In this document: positions 1 to 12,049 of the stretch, one piece after another
Numbering within the stretch: position 1 is the stretch's first letter
Layout: each line of letters begins with the position of its first letter
Source of the DNA: Thereva unica
Taxonomy: Eukaryota > Arthropoda > Insecta > Diptera > Therevidae
Length of the DNA stretch: 64,000 nt
Direction: 5' to 3'
NCBI GenBank assembly: GCA_949987705.1
Contig: OX465281.1
Span: 194,109,112 to 194,173,111, forward strand
Position numbers and translations under genes: made by a program
Notes under the pieces: model-generated
The model's database searches: none
Told to the model about the DNA's origin: nothing
What the model saw: the letters and a program-made list of their open reading frames with translations, nothing else

Positions 1-843
1 GTTATAAGACATTTAGTTTGTTAAATTTTTTTGAAACAAAGTTTTTGAACACAATTACAATTTAAGAGTACTTAGCTGCAGGGCTGGCGCGAGTTTTTTT
101 TTGGGCCCGGTGCAGAAGGCAATATTGCGCCCAATCAGCTAATCTTATAAAAAATCTTTTTTAATCTGGGCTTTCTATAAATTCCTGAAATGTTGTTTTT
201 GATAGTAAATCTATCAAGAAGCCTTTGGTGGAATTTAAAATATCAAATCCAGCATACAGACATTTGGACTTTGTAAGTTTATATTGGCTATATTTATTGG
301 AACGAAGTTCCTTAACGCGGCTTGCGGATAGAGTGAATTGGGAGAAATCGTCACGTAAGAAAATGCGATATTTTGTGTATGTATGCGTGCGAGTATCGAT
401 CCCAGTAGGCAATTTGTGAATTTATTAAATCAGAATGAAGTGTTTTTCTTTAGAAATTGGAATCAATTTGCACCGATAGGTATAGGAAGAAATGATAATG
501 CAAAGTGTCATGCATGACGAACGTGCACACTTTTTGCATTGGTCATTATCGAGGATAGATGCTTATGCTTTTTTATTGAAATGAATGGAATACCTTTCAA
601 AATCAAGCTACAAGTACGATTATTAACTGTAATGTCAAACATAGCGAACCTTTGAATTAGTTTGGATGTGACTGCTGCTGAATTTTTCATTATTGCGAAA
701 AATAAGTTTAGAAAAATGGAAAGGGCATCAAATGAGACTTATACAAATTTAGAAAAGTAAGTTAATAAAATTGTATAACTTCTTACAAGTATTTAGGGTA
801 CAATGGGTACAATTGTGACAATTTTAATTTGATCGCCCATCAT
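1..843. repeat. hAT-like terminus near 76, otherwise unassigned
   Basis: At about 76-125 the sequence begins CAGGGCTGGCGCG and then carries a GGGCCCGGTGCAGAAGGC box. The same box, in related form, lies at both ends of the hAT-like element at 41840-45022, so this is probably another hAT terminus. No transposase reading frame is recognisable next to it, and nothing else in this stretch could be assigned. Confidence 0.35.
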
Positions 844-1071
844 TTAGTAAGTATGCCAGTAAGTTGAAAGAAATGTACAATGGTTAACTCTTGGAGGCAA
901 ATTAGAAAAAAATGAATAAATGTCACAACCGAACACACCCCAGGGTCGGTAGTGACAGGTTAAAAATACACCAGTAAGATTTTTCTTCACCCGCTTAGCT
1001 TGCAGCCGTCTTTTTTTCTTCATATTCTTGCCTAAATGCCTCTTTTCCAGGTGTGTCTGTAACAGCGTCAG

Positions 1072-1500
1072 CCCGTTGGATGTGTAGTACAAATCAATCC
1101 TATTGGCCCGTCCTTAACAAAATGATCGTGATAATGAACCCTTGGAAATACGAATAAAGGAGGAATAGCATTGCCCAAAACATTTACTGCAAAGCAACAG
1201 TGACTAATGTGCCTCGTTCAGCTGAAGTAAGAGATCCTACTTGCCGTAGTCCACGTCTTGTTACTACTTTATCAGGTTTTTGGACTGTAGTGTCGCCAGT
1301 TTCATCAACATTGTATATATCCTGTTGCTGTTGCCATTTATAAATGAACGAAACCATTCCTCACCAGCCATTTCATTCTCGAGCCAAGTAGCAGATCGTT
1401 TCAGATTATTTTTAGTAGCAAGTTCGAAAGGTAACTTCCGTACCTCTTTCGGAGAAAGGCCAAAGTATATATCTGCGCAACGTGTTATATATCTTGAAAG
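1072..1500 (-). pseudogene. pogo/Tigger-like (DDE_1) transposase fragment
   Basis: Reading the minus strand, about 1180-1318 encodes YNVDETG followed by TTVQKP and TSAERGTLVTV. About 1072-1183 encodes GNAIPPLFVFPR, HDHFVKDGP and HPTG. These are the signature blocks of the pogo/Tigger/Jerky-type DDE transposase core, including the first catalytic aspartate in VDETG. The blocks lie in different frames and are interrupted by stop codons, so the copy is dead. The part upstream of about 1320 still resembles the segment before the first catalytic aspartate. No terminal repeats or TA target duplication were identified. The family is fairly sure; the exact limits are not. Confidence 0.7.
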
Positions 1501-1613
1501 CTGCTGTTCTTGCTCTTGAATACTTTACTATGAGCGACGTGGCCCATGCTGGCGCTGACTTCATTATGCTCCGCGTTGGTTCAACGGATTTCTAGTTTCG
1601 GATTTCTGGTTCC

Positions 1614-2054
1614 ATGCTATTGTCGGCTGATGTTATTGAAGGTAGGTGTTCAGTGATTTGTAAAATAAGAAACGATCATGAAATAGTTATTGTAGCTGTT
1701 TATATATCACCAAATCAAAAGATTGAGGATATTACATTATTTATTCATCGATCCCTGTTAGAATATACTGAGAGAGAATCTAAATTACTATGTCATAAAC
1801 TTCCACTAATATTAGCTGGAGACTACATTAACTTCAATGAAAAAGACAAATTTAAAATCTTCACATCTTTTTTATATGACATATTTAATTTGAGTATGAA
1901 TAATGATCCAGCACAGTACACAACGAAATACTGTACTACAGTTGATGCCGTTTTTTCAAGATTCTTGGACAAAATTGATTCTGAAGTATATGCATCTTAT
2001 TATAGTTATCATAAGCCAATAATTTCTATGTTACAATTTGGTGATAAAATTTGA
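1614..2054 (+). pseudogene. endonuclease/exonuclease/phosphatase-like fragment
   Basis: A 146-aa open frame contains VAVYISPNQ (strand and metal-site region of EEP nucleases), LILAGDYIN (where functional members have GDFN), TTVDAVFSRFLD and a terminal SYHKPI (the usual SDH/SYHKP end of the fold). This order is that of an apurinic-type endonuclease domain. Such domains occur at the start of non-LTR retrotransposon ORF2 and at the C-terminus of Helentron-type Helitron proteins in insects. The TTVDAVFSR and SYHKPI wording looks more like the latter, which is inference. GDYIN instead of GDFN suggests the copy is inactive. No RT or helicase follows directly. Confidence 0.5.
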
Positions 2055-3229
2055 AATTTTTTTTGGAAAGTTTTGGAATGTTAATATTATAATAAATATT
2101 TTCCTAAAATATTAAATTCAATTTTTGATTTGATTCGATCCTTTACATTATTTGCTTGAAAAATGGTATAAAGTAAAAATAAATAAAATATACAGATTTT
2201 ATTTGGAGTTACATTCGCAGTTGTAGAAAAATCGTAACGAACTTCGTTCCTGACGGGGGTCCCATGACCGCACCTGATTTTTTTTTCTAAAATGGAGCAA
2301 AGGAGTAACTGCGTATTCATGTACACGCACAAATTGATCAAACATCAGTTCGCCGAGCAAAACAAGTCAATAACTCACTATCAAAACAATCTATTGAGGA
2401 GAAACCAATCCACCAGAGAAGCTTTCATGTAGCGTTTTGAATCTACATATTTCTCGTATAGATCTTTTCAAACCTCGTGATATTCCGCGCATGCTGGAGT
2501 ACAAAGCTTTTAAAAATGTTTAAAAGCTCGGACAAAGCTTCGTTTAACTCCTCCTAACCACTTGCTGCCATTTAATCAGTCACGATTTCGTATTGCTAGA
2601 GGGAGGTGTATTTTTCTAGCACTTAACTTTTATTTAAAAAAATTACAAGCTATGAATGAAAAACGTTATTTTATATATATTTTTTTATTTTAAAGTTTTT
2701 GTATTTTACATATTTGCTACAGAAATAATTTGTAGCTATTTTTACTAAAAAATAAGAAATTTGTGTTTTTATCACTTTGATTACCTACTAGATTGTATGT
2801 ACGCTTCTGCTTGGGGAGGTTGTGTTGCTTGTGACTACGGAGAACTCTCGATTTATCTATGAAAATGCTCATTTATTCAAAAGAAATTTTTTTTGAATTA
2901 TTTTAAATTTAGGCATATATTTCGCATAATTATAGTAAAATTATGCTTATTATGATGAATAATGTGACTTGATAGAGTATGGGTTTACATGTATTGAAAA
3001 GCTCTGCTCAACACATGTAAAGATAAATTAACTTTATTCATTCGCGGGCATCCCTTCCCGAATTATTTTGAGCTTTTTCGGCGTTTGTTGCCAATTTAAA
3101 TAAAAAGAGGGGAATTTTTTTTTTTTATGTAATATATAAAACTATTTACAATCGGCTACTAAGCCATAATTAAATTGTTTGTATGAGTATGTCACGGTGG
3201 GTAATGTTTCTATGAACATTATCCATTAT
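2055..3229. other. AT-rich stretch, nothing recognised
   Basis: Very AT-rich with long A and T runs. No reading frame, repeat or splice pattern could be supported here. Confidence 0.5.
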
Positions 3230-4186
3230 TTAATTGCCGCAGCTTCTGTTGTCTAAGTTCAGGATGTGCCATCGTTTCAGGCGTGTTGTGTCCCTTTCTC
3301 CGTTCATTAGGTTTTTAGCAAGTTGATTGGTATGATCTTTTAATCTGTTTTTGTACTTGACACAGCTATTTTTACTTCTTCTTTTATTGTTGGTATTTGA
3401 AGATAGTTGTGTATCTCGACATTTTTGGTAAACCAAGAGGCACGGGTAAATGACCTTAGTATTTGATTTTGGAACCTTTGCAGTAGTTCTAAGTTAGAAT
3501 TTTAAGCAGACCCCGTAGGTCCATATTGGTTTGATTATGGATTTGTATATTAAAATTTTATTGTTTAATGACAACGAGGATTTATTTCCAATTAGCCAGT
3601 ATAAGGTTTTATATTGTATATTTAATTCAGTTCTTTTCGCCTTTATGTGATGTGACCATGTAAGCCTTCTGTCAAGATGTAATCCAAGATACTTGACGCA
3701 AGCTTTTTTTGGCAGTGGATTGCCTTCCATGGAGACTGATGCACAGTCGCCTTTCCTGAGAGTAAACGTAATTTGGTTTGATTTGTTGGTGCTGCACTTT
3801 ATCCTCCACCTTTTCATCTATAGGTCAATTTTGTTGAGATATGTCTGCAATATCTGTGATGCTCTAATGGGATCTTTGTTACTGACCAAACAAGCCGTAT
3901 CATCAGCATATGTTGCCGTTTCAACACCTTCAGTTATTGGCAAATCTGATGTGAAAATCGAGTAAAGAACTGGCCCTATTACAGATCCCTGTGGTACTGA
4001 CGCTCTAATTTTGTATAGATCTGAGTATTCTTCTCCAAATTTGACCTGGAAGGTTCTTTGGTGCAAATATGATTTTATTGTCATGTAGTATGAGTTTGGA
4101 AGCAAAATTTTAAGTTTATATAAACGAGGGGAAATGATAGAACAATATTTATAAAATTTGGCAATGAGGTGCGCAGAACTGCTCAA
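3230..4186 (-). pseudogene. Jockey-clade non-LTR reverse transcriptase fragment
   Basis: The minus strand encodes the second half of a Jockey-type RT: ASVPQGSVIGPVLYSIF (thumb-proximal block) and ATYADDTACL (catalytic YADD). After an in-frame TAG at 3818-3820 comes KRWRIKCSTNKS, ITFTLR, KYLGLHLDRRLTW and KPIWTYG. The TAG replaces the usual Trp of the W.KRWRIK block and reading continues in the same frame, so it is a point nonsense mutation. After about 3494 the frame shifts, and 3230-3436 encodes the Jockey C-terminal tail (LKRWHILNL). The copy is 5'-truncated and inactive. Clade assignment is from motif wording and is fairly sure. Confidence 0.75.
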
Positions 4187-4636
4187 ACTCTTTTTGTCAC
4201 GGAGTTTGAAAAAATCTATACCTTTCGCAAGCAGCTCTCGAGTAGTTTTCGAACCGAGAATGGTCCGAGAAAGTGAGCCCCCGAGAAATTGTTTGCAGGG
4301 ATAGCTCGTACAACATGAAAAAATCTACATTTACATATGTATGTATTAATTTGTTAGAGGAAAGTAAACAAACAAAAAAGAGCATTTAAAGAAGGACTCA
4401 CACCAGATATTTTAGCTGTGTTCTTTTAACTCCGTGATTCAAATCAGATCAGCCTAGCATAAAAGAACGGACTTGGATTATGGAAGAAATTTAGTTTTTT
4501 AAAGTTGCAGTTCTGATTTTTGAACTGCTCTGTCGTAATTTATATCAGCCTCTAAAACTTATTAAATAAATTTCTGCTCTAAAAACAATTTCTAACTAGT
4601 TGGGATGTGGGTTCGACCCTTTCGGTCCACACGATC

Positions 4637-5636
4637 AACTTCCCAGTATGATGGATGTTGAATATATGATTGGATATTTTAATAATAAATGAACAATAGG
4701 CAATATAGAATATATCTATAATACCGAGAATTTGTCACAATTGTTTATCAATATTTTCGCTAAAATGTCAAACTAAATGTGCGCACTTACAAGATTAGGA
4801 TGACGAAAATGTATATAAAATTGATGTATTAATGTTTTTCGGTACCTCAATGAAGTAGATATAGTTTTTAGTTCGCGCGTTATCGTGCAGGTACAAAAAT
4901 CACTTAAGTCTTTTAAACCAAAAAACCGCTGGACCGAATATTATAAAAATCTTTTCAGATTATATTGTCGCTAATACGCTTCGAACGGCACCTCAAGTAA
5001 GTTAATATCTTTCGTGGTTCGGGCGATATCGTGCAGGTACAAAAATCACTTACGCCGCTTAAACAAAAAAACGGCTGGACTGAATTTTATGAAAATCTTT
5101 TCAGATCATATTTTGGTTAATACTCTTCGAACGGCACGTCATCTAAGTCGATATCTTTTATAGTTCGCGCGATATCGTGCAGGTACAAAAATCACTTAAG
5201 TCATTTAAACCAAAAAACCGCTGGACCGAATATTATAAAAATCTTTTCAGATTATATTGTCGCTAATACGCTTCGAACGGCACCTCAAGTAAGTTAATAT
5301 CTTTCGTGGTTCGGGCGATATCGTGCAGGTACAAAAATCACTTACGTAAACCACTTAAACAAAAAAACGGCGGGACCGAATTTCATGAAAATCTTTTCAG
5401 ATCATATTTCGGTTAATACGCTTCGAACGACACCTCAACGAAGTCGACATTAGTTTTGGTTCGCGCGATATCGTGCAGGAAAAAATGACCACATCCGTAC
5501 GCACATACACACACACACATACTTCCTCCCAATTTTTTGCTTAAAATGCTCCTGGGACCTTGAAAGATGAAAATACGTAGAAATTTTCGATTTCGATTTT
5601 CGGACCGATTACAATAACTTCCTATACTGGGAAGTT
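4637..5636. mobile_element. ~1.0-kb element with 13-bp TIRs and internal tandem array
   Basis: The stretch starts with AACTTCCCAGTAT (4637-4649) and ends with its exact reverse complement (5624-5636), so it looks like one non-autonomous element. Its core is a tandem array of ~146-bp units. The right part contains a (CA)n run and a GGACCTTGAAAGATGAAAAT block. That block and the array unit recur in reverse orientation at 56150-56560, which supports a dispersed family. No protein is encoded. No target-site duplication was found, so the superfamily stays open. Confidence 0.55.
4884..5479. repeat. tandem array, ~146-bp unit, 4 periods
   Basis: The landmark CGTGCAGG occurs at 4884, 5030, 5176, 5322 and 5472, i.e. 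at spacings of 146, 146, 146 and 150 bp. Each unit also contains CAAAAATCACTTA, AAAATCTTTTCAGAT and CGCTTCGAACG. Units 1 and 3 are more alike, as are 2 and 4, suggesting that a dimer was duplicated. Confidence 0.85.
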
Positions 5637-5906
5637 AAAAATGCTTATTTGACTACCAAAACTAACAAAAGGCAGCTTTCAATAATTTTTTCAAATAAAT
5701 TTATGAAATTTTGCAGAACTACCAACCCACAAAGTTAAAGAAAACAGAACAAAATTAGAAAAATTCGGGATTTTCCAATAAGATGTGTCTTGGATATGGT
5801 TGTTACACAAGCTATTTTCGTATCACAGATTTTGATCCAAATCATTTTTGGGTAAAGTTGTTGTTGTTGGTTTGCAAAGCAAAAATCTCAAATAAGTTCC
5901 TCTACG

Positions 5907-5940
5907 AGGGGAAGTAAATTTCCCCGCATTTTCTTGCATG
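5907..5940 (-). repeat. GCGGGGAAAT..ACTTCCCC short repeat, copy 1
   Basis: On the minus strand this reads CATGCAAGAAAATGCGGGGA, followed by AATTTACTTCCCCT. Near-identical copies lie at 36614-36649 and 44589-44622 on the plus strand. All three are followed by a degraded shared tail. Confidence 0.6.
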
Positions 5941-6089
5941 AAAAACTACTAGGACAGAATTTCTGTAACTTCATTCAATTTAATTTAAGCTACGAAAGTA
6001 TAGTCTGTAACGACGACGGTTTTTTGTAGTGTTTTGCGTATCACCCTGTATTTTTGTAAGTCCTTTTTGTATAACCTACAGACCAGGAG

Positions 6090-6776
6090 CTCTAAGATCA
6101 CTAGTCTTGAAGTGAGAAAGGTACAAGGTGAAAATCGCAGCATTGCAAAAAACAAGGTGGATCAACATAACATAAGTGACATAAGTGATGTTAGAACTCA
6201 TACCATCCTCTCAAGTGGAAACACAACAGGGACACGTCAATTTGGACTAGCTTTTGTAGTCGACAGATTTCTAAAGCCCCAGACAAATTTCTTCCAGCCA
6301 TTCAGTGAGAGATTGTGCATACTGCGAATTAAGACAAAATTTGGCAACATCTCCATAATCAACCCACATGCCCCAGAGGAAGAGAAGAAGAGAATTTTAC
6401 GAGGTGTCTGCTGCGGCTTTGATCAACAAATGGTGAAAGCAAAGTTTAGAGCACGACTATCAGTTCAATGGTTAAAAAGAACTTCTAGGGAACCAAAACT
6501 TCACATTGATAAGTTAAAAGTCGCAGATACAGAACATTACAGAGAGTTTGCAACGAGAATGTCCAATGTGTCTTGAAAGTGGCTGCTGAACAGACAGTAG
6601 GAGTAGAAGAGAGAGGAGTGAGAAATGATTGGTTTGATGTAGATTGCAGGATAGCTATAGCAGACAGAAACGCAAGCCTTCGTGAATACTTATCGAGACC
6701 AACACGAGCGAAACTAGAAGCATACAGAATAAAGAGACGTATCGTAGATAAACTATGCAGTAAAAGGAGAATCTAA
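6090..6776 (+). pseudogene. RTE-clade retrotransposon fragment (endonuclease remnants)
   Basis: Broken frames encode GTRQFGLAFVVD, ERLCILRIKTKFGNISIINP and HAPEEEKK, the N-terminal half of an RTE-type apurinic endonuclease, the protein often misnamed craniofacial development protein 2. The frame then jumps straight to VKAKFRARLS (end of the endonuclease) and, after a frame change near 6573, to RNDWFDVDC, the linker before the RT. The middle of the nuclease, including the catalytic GDFN region, is missing. This is a deleted, dead copy, distinct from the RTE copy at 7262-9340, which contains its own WFDNEC version of the linker. Confidence 0.7.
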
Positions 6777-7261
6777 AACTATATCTCCTCTCTGTGATCG
6801 CACGATCAATTTGATTGTTCGTGATGAAATTGTGGAGGTAATGAACACTGTATTGGATCAAGCGAAGCGAAGAAATGTTGAAATATTCGTTCCTATAATC
6901 CACTGTATTTTTGTATGTGGTCTCATGATACCTCATACAGTATAAGCTTTCTTGGAGAATTTGGTATTGAATATCTAATATTTCGTTTGCTATTGTAATT
7001 GTGTGTACAAAACAAAAGCGGCATGGTACCAGAGCGGTTTTTTTCATTCTTTCTCCAATAATTGATGTGTATAACGTCCTTCAACGTGTCTTTCAATACC
7101 TTTAATTTTCACCATCCGTATTGTAATTTAACTGCTTATTATCATTTACATATCTCATATTTGATTGTTGTAGGTAATATTTGAATTAAATTAGTAACGT
7201 AAACAACAAGTCCGTGTTTTGTTTGGTTTCAGTCAGATTGATTTTTTAGGATGATGCGTTA

Positions 7262-9340
7262 AAGGTCCGGTAATGAGATAGCGAATACGAACGTACCGAG
7301 GTGCCAACTTCGACTCGGATCACATCTTATTGGTATGGTGCTCCGAGAGCGCATTACAACGCTGAAAAGCTTTGTATCCGCTGATCAGGCTCGAATCAAC
7401 ACAGCTGCACTACGCAATAAAATGGCCAGAAACAGCTGCGGTCATACATTAGAACTCGCCCTAAGTCCTGGGGATGAGATGCCGGGCGTCGACGAGAACT
7501 GGACCCGCCTTAAAAATACTGTCATTAGTACTGCTGATTCCATCTTAGGCAGAAGTCGTAAAGATCGGAACGACTGGTTCGATAATGAATGCAAGCTGGC
7601 AACTGAACGTAAGAATGCTGCGTACCGAGCCATGCAGCAGTCTCAGAGAACACGGGCACGCGAAGAGAATTATAAAGAGCTCAGAAAAGAAGAAAAGGGA
7701 ATTCACAGACGAAAAAAGGAAGCCTGGGAAAAAAATCTGGTCTGTGAGATAGAACAGTACAGAGAACGACGGCCGCACCAGGCGCGGGAGTTCTACCAAA
7801 GAGTCCGCAGTATGACGCAATTCACACCACGTTGCACATACTGCAAGGACAAAGAAGGGAATCTGATCACCGATCCTAAAGGCATCTTGGAGCGATGGGA
7901 AGAGCACTTTCATGAATTCCTAAATGGCGAGTAACTGAGGATTCGGAGGCTCCACCAATATCCGATGATAATGCTATGCTGCCGCCACCAAGCATAGAAT
8001 AAGCGAGCAGAGACATCAGCCGGGTCAAAAACAACAAGGCCTCGGGTGCAGACGGCTTCGCAGCGGGGCTGGTTAAATATGGAGGGCCTACATTACACCA
8101 AGCGATTCATGAATTAATTGTGCAAGTATGGGAGTAGGAAGTGATGCCAGAAGACTGGAGAAAAGGCACCCTCTGCCCGGTACACCGAAAAGGAGATATC
8201 ACAGTGTGCACCAATTATCGCGGTATAACGTTGTTGAGTACCGTTTATAAGATATTCTCCGCTATCCTACAAAAAAGGATGGCCCCATACGCCAGAAACA
8301 TCATAGGCCATTACCAGTGCGGCTTCAGCCCAGGCAAATCAACGACTGATCAGATCTTCACCTTGAGGCAGGCTATGGAAAAATGTCTAGAGTTTCAAAA
8401 CTCAATTCAACACCTCTTTATAGACTTTAAAGCCGCCTATGATAGCATAGCCAGAGTATAACTCTACAAAGCCATGAGAGAATTCGGCATCCCCAACAAA
8501 CTGACAAGACTATGTAGGTTGACCATGATCAATGTGTCAAGCCAAGTAAAGGTATCCGGAACACTGTCCAGACCAATCAACATCTATAATGCACTCCGAC
8601 AAGGGGACGGTCTGGCCGAGACGACGGCCAGACGAGGTGTGGAAAGTGATCCGAGATTCGGGCGTGATATCAAGGGGTACAATCCTCCACCAGTCCACCC
8701 AATTACTGGCTTACGCAGACGAGATTGACATCATTGGAAGAACAACAACAGCTGTACAAGAAGCTTTCACTCAGATTGAGTAAGCGGCAGGAAATCTGGG
8801 ACTGTACATTAACGAAAGCAAAACAAAGTACATGGTGGCCTCGTCTGGAAGAGCACCTAACATTGGTCTCACAATCAAGGTAGCGGAACACGAGTTTGAA
8901 GTGGTAAAATCATTTACCTACCTTGGGTCAATAGTAGTAGCCGACAATAGCATGGAACCAGAAATACGCGCACGACTGCTAAAAGCCAACAAAGGCTACT
9001 ATAGTCTGTCAAGGCTCTTCAAATCCAAATATCTAACCATAACGTCTAAACTTTTACTATATAAGACGATGGTTTTACCCGTTCTCACATATGCATCCGA
9101 AACGTGGGTGCTGAGCAAAAAGCACTCAAACCTCTTGGGCGTGTTTGAAAGGAAAATACTTCGGAGGATTGTTGGCCCTGTATGTGAGGAAGGACGATTC
9201 CGGAGACCTACAATGACGAGATCTACGAGCGCTATCGCGACATAGATGTGAAAAAAATAAAGCTCGGTAGGCTCCGGTGGGCAGGGCATCTAGCTCGTAT
9301 GAGTGAAGATGAGCCTACTCGGAAAGTTCTCCCGGACTTT
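7262..9340 (+). pseudogene. RTE-clade retrotransposon, endonuclease end to RT end
   Basis: The order is: endonuclease end with FDSDH (about 7310), a 199-aa linker frame (7335-7934) with NDWFDNEC and EWEEHF-type text, then RT blocks. The RT blocks are PEDWRKGTLCPVHRKGD, NYRGITLLSTVYK, GFSPGKSTTDQIF and LFIDFKAAYDS (8141-8461), then EFGIPNKLTRLCRLTM and LRQGDG (8474-8640), LAYADE (about 8708, where active members have YADD), and FTYLGSIV, LTYASETW and FERKILRRI (8832-9245). It finishes with RMSEDEPTRKVL near 9310. Several frameshifts, stops and the YADE change show it is inactive. Retained length is ~2.1 kb, so the 5' nuclease half is absent. Confidence 0.85.
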
Positions 9341-9552
9341 ATTTTTCAGGCTACTTCCTACCTCCATTAAGTACTCCGCGTCCGCCCTGATGAGGGCTCT
9401 CTCTACAGGTAAGCAAGTAGGTGGTTCCTGATGACTATCGGGGTACAGCTTACGGTGATGTATTATGCAGCTGCCGTTCCATATAATTTTTTGTATTTTG
9501 GTTAATAGCGAACCTAGAAAGCCGACCATGCGCAGTGTTCTGGCGTTCTATT

Positions 9553-9990
9553 AATCAATATATATTTTTTTTATGTGGTAGTGCTAAGCTCAGGAGTCAC
9601 CCTTTGTACTACTAGTCCGTCATGTCTTTTGTCACGTCATGGTGAAATGCCTAGCAGTAACCTTAGTACGGGGGAGGAGTGGGGGGAATAGGTTAGGGAT
9701 TATAAAGGTACGGGAGGGTATTGAAGAAGGTGGTGATGAACCCTGCGTTTGAACTCTTGGATGTTGTAGGAGCTCGGAAATACCGACTGCGAGAGATTAT
9801 TCCACAGTCGAGTTGTTCTTTTTACAAACGAATTCATATCTTGTTGAGTGCGTTAAAAGGGTAGTTTCAGGTGCAGGGAATGGGACGAGTGGGCTAATCT
9901 GGTGTTGCGGGTATAAGATTGCCGTGGAGGCAAAAGAGCGTTTAACTCGAAGGAACATTATTCATTATTCGTTGATATAGTCTTTACCGT
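9553..9990 (-). mobile_element. family Z non-LTR 3' end fragment
   Basis: Closely similar to 28498-28930 and, less so, to 51090-51480. On the minus strand it holds the end of the reverse transcriptase frame and the 3' UTR, ending at a poly(A) run (T run on the plus strand near 9557). It is strongly 5'-truncated. The shared landmark on the plus strand is CTACTAGTCCGTCATGTC near the 3' terminus. Confidence 0.75.
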
Positions 9991-12049
9991 AGAGTCTGTC
10001 TGTTTCGAGGCTCCTGTTGAGGCTCCGCGACAAGTAGACTTTTTTCAGTGGCAGAGTTTGTCAGCCTGAGATGTTCAGTCTCTCTTATTTATATATTCAC
10101 CACCTGTCACAAATATCATCGTTTGAATTGTTAAATTTAGCAAAATACGACCAGTATCTTTAAATAGTTTACGTATGATAAAATTTAATGTAGAAACCCT
10201 TTATATCTTCCGAGGATAGAATGCGTCAGTATTCAAACTTTATAATAAATAAATGAAACCCTGGCAAATCATTCTTTGGAGTTGCCATCGAAAGCATTTC
10301 TCGTCCTCCGCACAATATTGTTATGAAAAAATTTTTTTTTTCAAGATTTTCAGTAGCTAAAAATCTAGAGACTCAAGGGCGAGGAAAGTTTGTTTAACAT
10401 ACATTATTTAATTAAATAAAAATACCTAAAGGCTAACGAAAAGTTTAGTAACACCTTAATGGTAAAAGGACTCCTATTCACATATGCAAATTAACGCGTC
10501 ACACCAGGCTCTTTGCCAGCATATCACCTTTCACCTCCGCCCACACCACAAAAAATGGATATTATACATATAGCGGTTGCCGTTCCTTTACATTTTCCGC
10601 AAGCATACAACATACATATATAAGTATGTATACTCAACGTGAACATGAAACTGGAAAAGAGCAAAAATCTACCAAGAACGAGGTAACACGAAATTTGATC
10701 CTTCTCCTAGCTTGCTTATACATGCACCCTTTAAGAATAATGTTCTGGTCGACAACTGAGTTCGTAGAGTCCTTGTAGATCTCGAATCCTTTGTGCATGT
10801 TCACCTCTTTCTAGTTCCCATATATATCCTAAAGTATTGGGTACCTACATCCCTGTGCTGGGCGTATAGGGCAGGCAATGATTCTTTTATTTGCGTCTCG
10901 TGTCTACAAAACGGTTGAAAATCGAGTCACGTAATCCAAAGTGTTATACTATGTCTGAATTATAAGGATGCCAGCAAGGAGCCAGGACATTTTAGTAAAG
11001 CATTCTACCAGGCATGTTTGCATGAATTTTATATTAGTGCATACAGACGTAGACTTTTGCTCTTCATCTCTTCTCACATTTTACAGATTAAAATACATGC
11101 CAATGGTATGGAATGACACAGCGATAAAGTCCCGGAAGGGTGGTCCTTTTTCCAATTCTCCTACGGCACACGGAACATTATTTTTCCTCCTTTTGTAGGG
11201 CGATGGCCACTTTTATGCTTTTCCGAATTGCGACATTTCGCCTTATTTTCTCATTTCGACATTAGTACACTTTTACACCTTCTGCACCCTTTCTCATCGT
11301 CGATTGTTTTTAAATATTTTAACAGTCTGCCAAGGACTTTTGCAGACATTCGAATGCTCCGTGAACTTTTCCACTATCTTTCCGTTCTATTTGGAAAAGT
11401 TTTTATGTCAATTCATTTTACGTTCTGCTCCGGCATTGTTGATGCTGCATAATTCGCTTGCGTATCATCAGGAAACAATTTTTACTCATGACATAACCGA
11501 AACTTACGAAACTCTTTAAATGCAGTCCCAGTTTCCTTATCAGCTCATGGATAGGAAGTGAAATGCTCGTAATCGTGTACTGAATTAATCATCATACTGC
11601 ATCCCGCACTGCCGTCGACAATTCACTGGAGAAATAAAGAAGGTCCCTCCTTTGGGAAATACGGAATGATATCAGAATTCGTGCAAGTCACTAGACAAAA
11701 GCAAGAACTAGATTTTCTGAATGGATCTCCGCATTGTTTCTAGAGCAGTTCCGGTCTCATTTTGGAGTTTACTACCTTAAAATTATTTGTGGTGTGGAGT
11801 TTTTAAATAAACAACGAATGGTTAGAAAATGATGATCTTTCCTATTTAATGATGCCGTTTCATATTGTAAAAAAGCCGGAGGAGTATTTTATGATCTCCA
11901 TCATATTTTATCATAATATAAAACTTTTTATTTCGTGTTGTGTCTGAAGAAAAGGAGTTCTATATAGCGATCTTAGTCATATCATGTCCTGGTTGCAGGT
12001 CATGTTTTCCGGGTGCCTTCAAATCAACTGTATTCCCTTCAGCCTATCG
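9991..12049. other. no confident feature
   Basis: Open frames here are short and show no signal peptide, domain or splice pattern that I could support. A TCACGT hexamer at 10923 lacks a TATA box and a secreted reading frame downstream. Confidence 0.4.

Noticed and set aside
4605..4616. GGTTCGACCC resembling a tRNA B box
   Set aside because: No tRNA fold upstream, and it lies beside the left end of a transposable element.
10923..10928. TCACGT hexamer upstream of a plus-strand ATG
   Set aside because: There is no TATA box at the right distance, and the downstream frame has no signal peptide or split first exon.
10968..11519. Cluster of plus-strand frames of 70-76 aa
   Set aside because: No signal peptide, domain, repeats or splice sites; lengths are as expected by chance.
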